Source: Pseudacidovorax sp.
GTDB lineage: Bacteria > Pseudomonadota > Gammaproteobacteria > Burkholderiales > Burkholderiaceae_C
Length of the DNA: 64,000 bases
Assembly: GCF_017991995.1 (NCBI RefSeq)
Contig: NZ_JAGOPN010000027.1
Coordinates: 1-64,000, forward strand
Reading direction: 5' to 3'
Below, one piece after another: positions 42,470-49,227 of the stretch. Below the pieces are notes generated by a model. It saw nothing but the letters and a program-made list of their open reading frames with translations, was not told the DNA's origin and ran no database searches. Position 1 is the stretch's first letter. Each line of letters opens with the position of its first letter. The position numbers and the translations under genes were made by a program.

Positions 42470-42901
42470 TCAGCGGCCGTTGTTGAGCACGGTGATGTTC
42501 TCCACCCCCTTGCCGTCGACGAACAGCGTCACGTTGCCGCTCACGTTGCCCTGGATCGTCGGGCTCGCGATGCGCAGCTGGCCGTCGGCCCCTTGCTGGA
42601 CGTTGCTGTAGTCGGTGCGGATCACCAGGTTGGTCTGGTTGGCCGGCAGCTTGAGCGTGCCGTCGGGCTGCACCAGCGCCTGCTGGTCCACCACCTTGTT
42701 CTGCTCGAGCGCCCTGGCCACCCGGGCGCGGGCCGTGACGCCGGGCGTGACGCCGTCGATCAGCTTCACGCCCGCGTCCTTGTTGTCCCTGTAGTTGCCC
42801 AGTTGCTCGCTGTAGTTGACGAGCTGGGCCTGCGCCCCGCCGGCCAACAGAAGGGCGGTGGCGGCGGCGACAAGGGGCCACTGTGGTGTGCGTGCGTGCA
42901 T
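42470..42901 (-). CDS. Small secreted protein of the CsgG-like operon
   Basis: A 143-residue exported protein: signal WPLVAAATALLLAGGAQAQ, then a helical-looking charged stretch (ARVARALEQNKVVDQQALV) and a C-terminal IQGNVSGNVTLFVDGKGVENITVLNN with alternating polar/hydrophobic residues like a single beta-arch. It sits between the giant repeat protein (29 bp) and the CsgG-like gene (69 bp), the place and size of HfaA or a curli accessory factor, but I see no clear sequence match to CsgE, CsgF or HfaA. Confidence 0.65.
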   Translation of the reverse strand: MHARTPQWPLVAAATALLLAGGAQAQLVNYSEQLGNYRDNKDAGVKLIDGVTPGVTARARVARALEQNKVVDQQALVQPDGTLKLPANQTNLVIRTDYSNVQQGADGQLRIASPTIQGNVSGNVTLFVDGKGVENITVLNNGR

Positions 42902-42930
42902 GATGAAGAAGGTCTCCAGAGTGGGTTGAA

Positions 42931-45900
42931 TCACATGTTGAGCACCGTCACCGCGGGGCCGACGGTCACGCTGCGGTTGACCACGCCGGTGGAGGGCAGG
43001 GTGATCGTCTTGCCGACGCTGGCCGCCCAGGGGGCGCCGCCGGTCACGCCGGCCGCGCCCGCCAGCGCGCCGTAGTTGCGCACGCTGGCGGTGGTGGTGC
43101 CCATGCCGGCCCGGGCGTTGTTGCCCACGATGGTCACGCTGCCGGTGATGCTGCCGCGGTTGATGACCGAGTTGGCCGTGCCGCCCATGCCCGCCGAGCC
43201 CTGGTTGCCCGCGATGGTCACCTTGCCGGACATGGTGCCCGTGTTGACCAGCGAGTTGACCGTGCCGCCGTTGGACGCCGTGCCGCGGTTGCCCACGATG
43301 GCCACCGCGCCGCTCAGGTTGCCGCGGTTGACCACGCTGTTGACCACGCCGCCGCCACTGGCCGTGCCCTGGTTGCCGAGGATGGTGATGTTGGCGGCCA
43401 AGTTGCCGGTGTTGCGCACGCTGTTGGCCAGGCTGCCGTTGCCGCGCGCGCTGCCCGTGTTGCCGGCGATGTGCACATTGCCCGTCGCACGGCCGCTGTT
43501 GACGAAGGAATTGACGGTGCCGCCGTCCTGCGCGCTGCCCTGGTTGCCCAGGATGGTGATCTGTCCGCCGGCCAGCGTGCCGCTGTTGTCCACGCTGTTG
43601 GCCGTGCCCTTGCGCGCCACCTGGCCCTGGTTGCCGCTGATCGTCACGCGGCTGCCGGCCATGCTGCCGCGGTTGCGCACCGTGTTGGCGATGGCGTCCC
43701 CGCCATCGGCCTGCACGGTGGCGCGGTTGCCGTCGATGCCGATCTGCGCACCGCTGATGCGGCCTTCGTTGACCAGGCTGTTGGCGGCGGCCACATGGCC
43801 ATCCTTGGCCTGCACGCCCTGCGCCTGGTTGCCCCGTAGGCTGACGCTGCTGCCTTGCAGTGTCGAGTTCCCGTCCAGCAGCACGCTGTTGGCCAGCGCC
43901 ACGGCCTGGTCGCCGCGCACCTGGCCGGCCAGGTTGTCGGCCAACGCCAGGCTGCTGCCGCGCAACTGGCCCAGCACCTGTACCGCGTTGGCATAGGCCT
44001 GGCCCACGCCGCCGCTGACGGCCTTGCCGAAGAGCGTGCCTTGCTCGCCGCTGCTGCGCACGTCGCTGGCCTGGTTGCCGGTCAGCGTGACCGGGCTGGC
44101 CTGCACGTCGCCCTGGCCGTTGACGGCCAGCGCGTTGGCATTCACCCGGCCGCCATCGGCCTGCAATTGGCGGGCCGTGTTGCCGCGCACCGTCAGCGGC
44201 GACGAGGCCAGCCGTGCGCCGCCCTCGCCTTCGAGGTACAGGCCGTTGGCGACCAGGATGCCGTTCTTCGCCGAGCCGGCGCCCATGGCCTGGCCCGAGC
44301 CGCCGCCCGCCGTCACGTCGCTGGCCTGGTTGTCGGCCAGCGTCACCGGGCTGCCCGAGAGCTGCGAGTCCCGGTACACGCCCAGGGCGTTGACCAGCGC
44401 CGTGCCGCCCGACGCCCTCACGTTGGACGCGCGGTTGCCCGTCACCTGCAGGGTGGAGCCGCCGTCGGCGCGCGCGTTCTGGTGCAGCACCACGGCGTTG
44501 ACGGCCGCGCGTGCGTTCTGGTCGGTCGAGGCCAGCCCGCCCGCAACGCCGCCCGAGGCGGCGCCGGTGGCGATCTGGCGGGCACTGTTGTCCTGCACCG
44601 TGGTGCGGGCCGACAGGCGCGATGCGCCGCCCTCGCCCCTTTCCAGGCTCACGGCATTGGCCACCAGCTTGCCGCCGCGTGCCGTGAGGCCCGAGGCCTG
44701 GTTGCCCAGGATGTCGACGCGACCCGCGTCCACTTCGGAGCCCAGCACGCCCAGACTGTTGACCAGCGCCATGGCGTTCTGCTCGCCCGAGGCGATCAGG
44801 CCGCCGGCCGCGCTGCCCTGGAAGCCGGTGGTGGCGACGTTGTCGGCCTTGTTGTCCTGGATGACCACGCTGGTCGAGCGCGTCGTGGCCTTGTCCAGCC
44901 ACACGCTGTTGGCCACGGCCGCGCCGCCATTGGCGCGCACGCCGTCGGCCACGTTGCCGCTGACCGTGTGCCGGGTGCTGCCTTCGACGCTGCCGCCCTG
45001 CACCGAGATGCTGTTGGCCAGCGCCACCGCGGCCATCTGCACATCGGCCAGCGCGCCGCCCAGCACCGAGCCACTGCCGCCGTCGGCATCGACGCGGCTC
45101 GCTCGGTTGTTGGCGATCTGCGCGCTGTACTGACGCAGCGCGGCGCCCTGGTAGTCGGCCAGGTTCAGGCTGTTGGCCAGGGCGCTGCCGCCGGTGGCCG
45201 TGATCGATTCGGCCTGGTTGCCTTGCTGCAGCACGCGCGCGCCTTCGAGGCGGCTGTTGGCGGCCGTCAGCGCGTTGGCCGCGGCCACGCCGCTGAGTTG
45301 CGCCGAGGCGATCGCGCCCCAGCCCACGCTGGCGCTGCCGCCACCGGCGCGCACGTCGCGGGCGCGGTTGTCCGTCTGGGTGATCTGCAGGTCGTCCACG
45401 TGCGTGCGCGCCAGCGTGCTGCCGTTGGCAATGGCCGCGCCGCCGAGCGAGGCCACGCCTTCGGCGCGGTTGCCCGTCATGTCTGCGCGCAGGCGGCGCA
45501 GGTCGCTTTCGTCGGCCAGCAGGCCGTTGGCGATGGCGCGCCCGGGCAATTGCAGCGAGCCCGCACCGAGCGCCACCGACGCCTTGGCGCCGTGGGCCTC
45601 GATGCGGCTCGCCTGGTTGTTCTGGATTTGGATGCGGCTGTCGGCCAGCGGTCGGCGACCCTGGCCGCCCGAGAGCAGCACGCTGTTGGCCGAGGCCGCG
45701 CCGCCGATGGCACGCACAAAGCCGCTGACCTGGTTCTGCAGCACCGACACCTGCGTATTGCGTGTGTCGAGCGCCGACAGGCCGATCATGTTGGCCTGCG
45801 AGGTGGCAATGAGCTCGGCCGAGCCGGCGATGCCGGCGCCCGCCGTGGCCTTGCCACCGCCGGCCATCACTTCGCCGCTGGCGCGGTTGCCCGTGTTGCG

Positions 45901-46089
45901 GGCGCTGCTGCCGCCTTCCAGCGTGGAGCCGGGGCGCTCGGTGATCCAGCCGAGGCCATGCAGCACGCTCTCCTGCGCCTGCACGCCGGTCGTCGCCAGG
46001 CCGGCCAGGCCGCCGCACATGAGGGCGAGGGCATGGACGAGGGCGGTGTTCTTCTTTCTGGGGGCCTGGGGCACGGGCACGGTCTCCAT
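42931..46089 (-). CDS. Giant secreted repeat protein (about 25 GN-A/NSV repeats), 1052 aa
   Basis: Exported protein with an N-terminal signal (ALVHALALMCGGLAGLATTGVQAQ) after a basic stretch (PRKKN). Residues about 60-1006 are built from about 25 copies of a unit of the form V-x-I-x-G-N-x-A-x-x-V-x-A-x-G-G-x-x-x-x-N-S-V. The last 46 residues (VGKTITLPSTGVVNRSVTV...) are unique. Each unit has two short hydrophobic strands separated by Gly/Asn turns, which suits a beta-solenoid or a curlin-like stack. No catalytic motif or membrane barrel is seen. With the CsgG-like gene downstream it is the leading candidate for the fibre or adhesin. Confidence 0.78.
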   Translation of the reverse strand: METVPVPQAPRKKNTALVHALALMCGGLAGLATTGVQAQESVLHGLGWITERPGSTLEGGSSARNTGNRASGEVMAGGGKATAGAGIAGSAELIATSQANMIGLSALDTRNTQVSVLQNQVSGFVRAIGGAASANSVLLSGGQGRRPLADSRIQIQNNQASRIEAHGAKASVALGAGSLQLPGRAIANGLLADESDLRRLRADMTGNRAEGVASLGGAAIANGSTLARTHVDDLQITQTDNRARDVRAGGGSASVGWGAIASAQLSGVAAANALTAANSRLEGARVLQQGNQAESITATGGSALANSLNLADYQGAALRQYSAQIANNRASRVDADGGSGSVLGGALADVQMAAVALANSISVQGGSVEGSTRHTVSGNVADGVRANGGAAVANSVWLDKATTRSTSVVIQDNKADNVATTGFQGSAAGGLIASGEQNAMALVNSLGVLGSEVDAGRVDILGNQASGLTARGGKLVANAVSLERGEGGASRLSARTTVQDNSARQIATGAASGGVAGGLASTDQNARAAVNAVVLHQNARADGGSTLQVTGNRASNVRASGGTALVNALGVYRDSQLSGSPVTLADNQASDVTAGGGSGQAMGAGSAKNGILVANGLYLEGEGGARLASSPLTVRGNTARQLQADGGRVNANALAVNGQGDVQASPVTLTGNQASDVRSSGEQGTLFGKAVSGGVGQAYANAVQVLGQLRGSSLALADNLAGQVRGDQAVALANSVLLDGNSTLQGSSVSLRGNQAQGVQAKDGHVAAANSLVNEGRISGAQIGIDGNRATVQADGGDAIANTVRNRGSMAGSRVTISGNQGQVARKGTANSVDNSGTLAGGQITILGNQGSAQDGGTVNSFVNSGRATGNVHIAGNTGSARGNGSLANSVRNTGNLAANITILGNQGTASGGGVVNSVVNRGNLSGAVAIVGNRGTASNGGTVNSLVNTGTMSGKVTIAGNQGSAGMGGTANSVINRGSITGSVTIVGNNARAGMGTTTASVRNYGALAGAAGVTGGAPWAASVGKTITLPSTGVVNRSVTVGPAVTVLNM
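43070..43870 (-). repeat. C-terminal array of nine short (about 29-residue) units
   Basis: In-frame coding repeat within the 1052-aa protein. Consensus G-x-[LM]-[SA]-G-x-[VI]-x-I-x-G-N-x-G-[ST]-A-x-x-G-G-x-x-N-S-V-x-N, e.g. GNQGTASGGGVVNSVVN, GNRGTASNGGTVNSLVN, GNQGSAGMGGTANSVIN. These copies are closer to each other than to the upstream ones, pointing to recent tandem duplication. Edges are approximate. Confidence 0.8.
43871..45910 (-). repeat. Alternating long/short repeat array (8 pairs)
   Basis: The N-terminal two-thirds of the 1052-aa protein. Units alternate strictly: a long one with an inserted Gly/Ala loop after the GG (e.g. DADGGSGSVLGGALADVQMA, then LANSISV) and a short one without it (e.g. 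RANGGAAVANSVWL). I count eight long-short pairs. The 122-aa protein at 46165 has exactly one such pair. Edges are approximate. Confidence 0.75.
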
Positions 46090-46164
46090 CCGGTGTCCGG
46101 GACGGCGGGCGGATCAGCCCTCCCGCCCGGCGGCCGTCCCGGCACACCGAGCGAGGGCGTCCGC

Positions 46165-46533
46165 TCAGTTGATGTTGACGGAGTTGACGTTGGCGGTGCC
46201 GCCGATGGCCTTGATGGTGTCGGCCTCGTTGCCGCTCACCGTGATCTCGCTGTTGCGCACCTTGGAGCCGGTGATGTTCACGGAGTTGACGTTGGCCATG
46301 CCGGTCATGCTGACGTTGGCGCCGACCTTCATCACGCCGGCCTCGCCGCCGCCGGCCAGCACGTCGCGCGCCTTGTTGCCGCTGACGGTGATGCGGCTGT
46401 TGGTGATCTCGGAACCGGTCGATCCGCTGGCCTTGCCCACGCCCGGGATGGTGACGGCGCCGCTCTGCGCAAAGGCGGGGGCGCACAGACCGGCCATGAG
46501 GGCGACGGCACCGGCTGCAACGAATTTCTTCAT
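46165..46533 (-). CDS. Small secreted repeat protein (NVNSV type), 122 aa
   Basis: First gene of the CsgG-like operon. Signal peptide MKKFVAAGAVALMAGLCAPAFAQ is textbook, with AGGAGT 8 bp before ATG 46533. The mature 99 residues contain one long unit (ITVSGNKARDVLAGGGEAG ... MANVNSVNI) and one short unit (ITVSGNEADTIKAIGGTANVNSVNI). It is the same long-short pair that is repeated in the 1052-aa protein 75 bp downstream. First position, a strong ribosome site and small size fit a highly made major subunit, by analogy with CsgA; that role is inference. Confidence 0.75.
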   Translation of the reverse strand: MKKFVAAGAVALMAGLCAPAFAQSGAVTIPGVGKASGSTGSEITNSRITVSGNKARDVLAGGGEAGVMKVGANVSMTGMANVNSVNITGSKVRNSEITVSGNEADTIKAIGGTANVNSVNIN

Positions 46534-47013
46534 GGAAAGGACTCCTGTTGGATGCGATGAGAGATGGGTTGAAGCGCGGTCCGCTGGGGACCACGGACCG
46601 CAATCTATCGGCGTCCCGGATGTCGCTTTGACATAGATGTAAGTCGCTGTGTTGCTCACATTTTTTTGCGTTTGCTTCCAAATCCCGCGCCGAAGTGTGA
46701 AGAATTTCGCGGTCTGGACCCCGTAGGCCAAGACGCATGGGAGGGGTCGTCCTCAGCTCCCTCCGGGTCAGGTTGTGCACCAAAGTGGTCAGTTTTCGGG
46801 GCCGGCGAAGGGGTGGCGAGCCTTAACAGAAGCTGAAGGGTGTTGTCAAACCCGAAGTCGTGCCGCTGAAACGAATTCGAGGTCAGGCTGGACGCAGTTT
46901 GGAAACAGGCGTTCACAAACCCGGCATGGCCGTAACCGTCCGTCGGCCTTCTCTGGCGTGCGCCGGTCGATCCGGCCCGCACACTGCGGCCGTGTTCCAT
47001 TGACCTTCAGACG
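46534..47013. promoter_or_regulatory. 480-bp divergent region upstream of the fibre operon
   Basis: No gene is seen. It is clearly AT-richer than its surroundings. It holds nested dyads, ACAT-AG-ATGT (46631-46640) and ATGTAAG ... CTCACAT (46637-46661, 6 of 7 matches), followed by a run of seven T (46661-46667). The downstream edge (46900-47013) serves the plus-strand lipoprotein gene. A 480-bp control region is exceptional in this compact window and would suit a heavily regulated surface structure. Confidence 0.5.
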
Positions 47014-47640
47014 ATGCAATTCAGAAGAACGAGGCCCCGGCGCCTGCCGGTGGCGCTGGCCGCCGCGTTGGCCGGCGCAGTGCTGCTCCAAGGATGCGAG
47101 CGCAATGCGGCCGGCGGCGACATCCGCTACCCCGACGACGCCGCCATCGCCCAGGCTCTGCGCCAGAACTTCGGCGAGGACCCGGACAACGCCAAGGCCC
47201 GCGAACTGATCCAGACCCTGGGCGGTGCAGAAGGCCAGCTCGACTACAAGGTACGTCGCGTAATCTGGCGCCAGGGCAGCTTCGAGGTGCATTACGACGC
47301 CAGCCTGCGCATGGCCCAGGGTGGTGAGCAGAGCCTGCAGCGCCTGTACGCCACCATGATCCCCAAGGAGGAAGCCGCCAGGCTGCCCGACCAGAGCCTC
47401 AAGGCGCAGCAGGACTGGCTCAACGCCCAGGCCGACGCGCTGGCGCGCAGCGATGCCGCCCAAGGCCAGGCGCTCAAGGCCAGCCTGGAGAACCTGGGCC
47501 GCTGTTACCGCCAGGCCAAGGCGGGTGACACCGTGCCGCTGATGGAAGGCCTGCATGCGCTGCTGTCGCCCGCGCGCGAAGGCCTGTATGCGGAACGCCT
47601 GCAGGCGCCCGGCGTGCAGCTCAAGTGCCTGCCGCTTTGA
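47014..47640 (+). CDS. Putative lipoprotein, 208 aa
   Basis: Lipobox LLQGC (Cys28) after a basic start and hydrophobic core (RRLPVALAAALAGAVLLQGC). The mature part is mostly helical and charged (AIAQALRQNFGEDPDNAKARELIQTLGG, QSLKAQQDWLNAQADALARSDAAQGQALKASLENL) with two further Cys (RCYRQ, KCLPL). It resembles no family I know. It is divergent from the repeat-protein operon, so it might belong to the same function, but nothing shows this directly. Its 3' end overlaps the CWC gene by 20 bp. Confidence 0.7.
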   Translation: MQFRRTRPRRLPVALAAALAGAVLLQGCERNAAGGDIRYPDDAAIAQALRQNFGEDPDNAKARELIQTLGGAEGQLDYKVRRVIWRQGSFEVHYDASLRMAQGGEQSLQRLYATMIPKEEAARLPDQSLKAQQDWLNAQADALARSDAAQGQALKASLENLGRCYRQAKAGDTVPLMEGLHALLSPAREGLYAERLQAPGVQLKCLPL

Positions 47641-47866
47641 CTGTCGCGCTTGGCGCCGGGCACGCCTGAGCCACGCAGTTCCTGCAGATGCAGGCCAGCC
47701 CCTGCGCCTCGGCCGGCACCTGGGCCCGCAGCGCAGCCGGGATGGCCACCGTCATGCACCAGCAGTCGGTGCATGGCTCGCCGTTGCAACGGGCCGCCTC
47801 GGCACCGCAGGCATTGGGCTGGCCGCACAAGGGGCAGAGGTCGGGGGGCGTCGCGGCGTGCGGCAC
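47621..47866 (-). CDS. Cysteine-rich CWC family protein
   Basis: About 81 residues with the CWC layout: CPLCGQPNACG, then CTDCWCMTVAIPAALRAQVP, then ACICRNCVAQA. All expected cysteines (two CxxC-like pairs plus CWC and CIC) are present, suggesting metal binding. No ATG is available in frame near the domain; GTG 47866 gives a 10-residue lead and is the best start, while an upstream extension would run into the intergenic repeat. Function unknown for the family. Confidence 0.65.
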   Translation of the reverse strand: MPHAATPPDLCPLCGQPNACGAEAARCNGEPCTDCWCMTVAIPAALRAQVPAEAQGLACICRNCVAQACPAPSATVKAAGT

Positions 47867-47949
47867 GTCAGCTCTCGACCACGCTGCGCGCCGCCCGCAT
47901 CGGATGACATAGGTGCGACAGCAAAGATCGAAGGGCCGCGGAGCAGGCC

Positions 47950-48063
47950 ACGCCAGGGCACCCGCGGAACTGGCTCGGCCAGGCCGCTGGGTGCGCCCCC
48001 CTCCAAGCCGAAGGCGCAAGTGAGGGGGGAGCCGCGAAGCGGCATGGGGGGTGCTTCTTCACT
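47950..48063 (-). repeat. Dispersed intergenic hairpin repeat, copy B
   Basis: Blocks CGCCAGGGCACCC, GGGTGCGCCCCC, CTCCAAGCCGAAGGCG and GGAGCCGCGAAGCGGCATGG, in the same order as copy A at 5895-6072 but without its 80-bp middle part. It ends at the srkA stop codon, as copy A ends at a LysR stop. The terminal stem GCCGC-GAA-GCGGC is at 48031-48043. Probably an mRNA-end or terminator element. Confidence 0.7.
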
Positions 48064-49083
48064 TCACGCATACAGCGGCTCCTCGGCCATGGCCTCGCAC
48101 TGGTCCTGCAGCATCTGGATCTGGCCCTTCCAGTAGTCGCTGCTGCCGAACCAGGGGAAGTTGATCGGAAAGATCGGGTCCTGCCAGCGGCGGGCCAGCC
48201 AGGCGCTGTAGTGCAGCAGGCGCAGCGTGCGCAGCGGCTCGATCAGCGCCAGCTCGCGGCGGTCGAACTCGCGCATCTGCTCGTAGCCGTCGAGCAGGCC
48301 CGACAGCTGCGCCGTGCGCTGCGCGCGGTCGCCCGAGAGCAGCATCCACAGGTCCTGCACGGCCAGGCCGGTGCGGGCATCGTCCAGGTCGACGAAGTGC
48401 GGGCCGCCGCCGGGCCGGTCCGTGGGCGTCCAGAGGATGTTGCCGGGGTGGCAGTCGCCATGCACGCGCAGCCAGCGCAGCTCGCCCGCCGGCTTCGTCG
48501 TGTCCAGGGCGGTGGCGCCGATCATCGCCAGCGCCTCGTTGCAGGCGGCTTCCCATTCCTTCTGCACGTCCAGCGGAATCATCTCGTGCGCCAGCAGCCA
48601 GTCGCGCGAGGCGGTGCCGAAGCTCGCCAGGTCGAGTGCTGGACGCTCGGCAAAGGGCTTCTTGCTGCCGACAGCGTGGATGCGCGCCAGGAAGCGGCCC
48701 ACCCATTCCAGCACCTCGAAGTCGTCCAGCTCGGGCGCGCGTCCGCCGCGCGAGGGACTCACTGCGAAGGCGAAGCCGCCGTGGTGATGCAGCGTGCGGC
48801 CTTCCAGCGCCAGCGGCGCGACGACGGGAATGTCGTCCGCGGCCAGCTCGGTGGCGAAGTCGTGCTCCTCCTGGATCTGCGCATCGCTCCAGCGGCCGGG
48901 CCGGTAGAACTTGACGACCACGTTCGAGCGGTCTTCCAGGCCCACCTGGTAGACGCGGTTCTCGTAGGAGTTGAGCGTCAGCAGCCGGCCGTCGCCATAC
49001 AGGCCGACGCTGGCCAGCGCATCGAGCACCGCGTCGGGCGTGAGGGATTCGTAGGGATGGGCCGCGGCCGAGATGTCAGACAT
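48064..49083 (-). CDS. srkA: Stress response kinase SrkA (YihE/RdoA)
   Basis: Choline/aminoglycoside-kinase-fold Ser/Thr protein kinase, 339 residues, known in E. coli to counter stress-induced death and linked to the Cpx response. Seen: LNSYENRVYQVGLEDRSNVVVKFYRPGRWSDAQIQEEHDFA (ATP-binding part with the Lys), catalytic loop LRVHGDCHPGNILW, and FVDLDDARTGLAVQDLW with the metal-binding Asp. The similarity to YihE is strong throughout. It lies alone on the minus strand and its stop abuts repeat copy B. Confidence 0.93.
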   Translation of the reverse strand: MSDISAAAHPYESLTPDAVLDALASVGLYGDGRLLTLNSYENRVYQVGLEDRSNVVVKFYRPGRWSDAQIQEEHDFATELAADDIPVVAPLALEGRTLHHHGGFAFAVSPSRGGRAPELDDFEVLEWVGRFLARIHAVGSKKPFAERPALDLASFGTASRDWLLAHEMIPLDVQKEWEAACNEALAMIGATALDTTKPAGELRWLRVHGDCHPGNILWTPTDRPGGGPHFVDLDDARTGLAVQDLWMLLSGDRAQRTAQLSGLLDGYEQMREFDRRELALIEPLRTLRLLHYSAWLARRWQDPIFPINFPWFGSSDYWKGQIQMLQDQCEAMAEEPLYA

Positions 49084-49227
49084 CGGGGCATTGTCGGCGC
49101 CGTGGAAGCGGCTGCATCAGCCTTGTGCCGGCCGAGCCGCGAAGCAGGCAGCGTGGGCGCGCCGCCCAGGCCCTTGCGGCGCGAACTCCGCGTGTGACCG
49201 GCTGCGGCCCGCTTCGTTCGGTGATGC

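Noticed and set aside
43070-45910. Possible CRISPR array because of regular repeats
   Set aside because: Repeats are imperfect, 87 bp and longer, in frame, and diverge at wobble positions; no constant 23-40 bp repeats with unique spacers and no cas genes.
38125-46533. Autotransporter, two-partner secretion or type I secretion as the export route of the giant protein
   Set aside because: No C-terminal barrel, no TpsB/POTRA partner, no ABC-TolC genes and no RTX nonapeptides; the operon instead carries the CsgG-like lipoprotein.
42470-46783. 1437-residue open frame overlapping the fibre operon in another frame
   Set aside because: Composition is Arg/Gln/Gly-rich with the repeat echo of the real frame; it lacks a signal or ribosome site and would replace the 1052-aa protein, which has a signal peptide and clean repeats. 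Its last part, in frame, is the real 143-aa gene at 42470-42901.
46775-47209. 144-residue plus-strand open frame in the fibre-operon control region
   Set aside because: It overlaps the lipoprotein gene in another frame, has no ribosome site and no protein-like pattern.
47621-48019. Longer ATG start for the CWC protein
   Set aside because: The added N-terminus (MRLRLGGGRTQRPGRASS) is the translation of intergenic repeat copy B; GTG 47866 is more believable.
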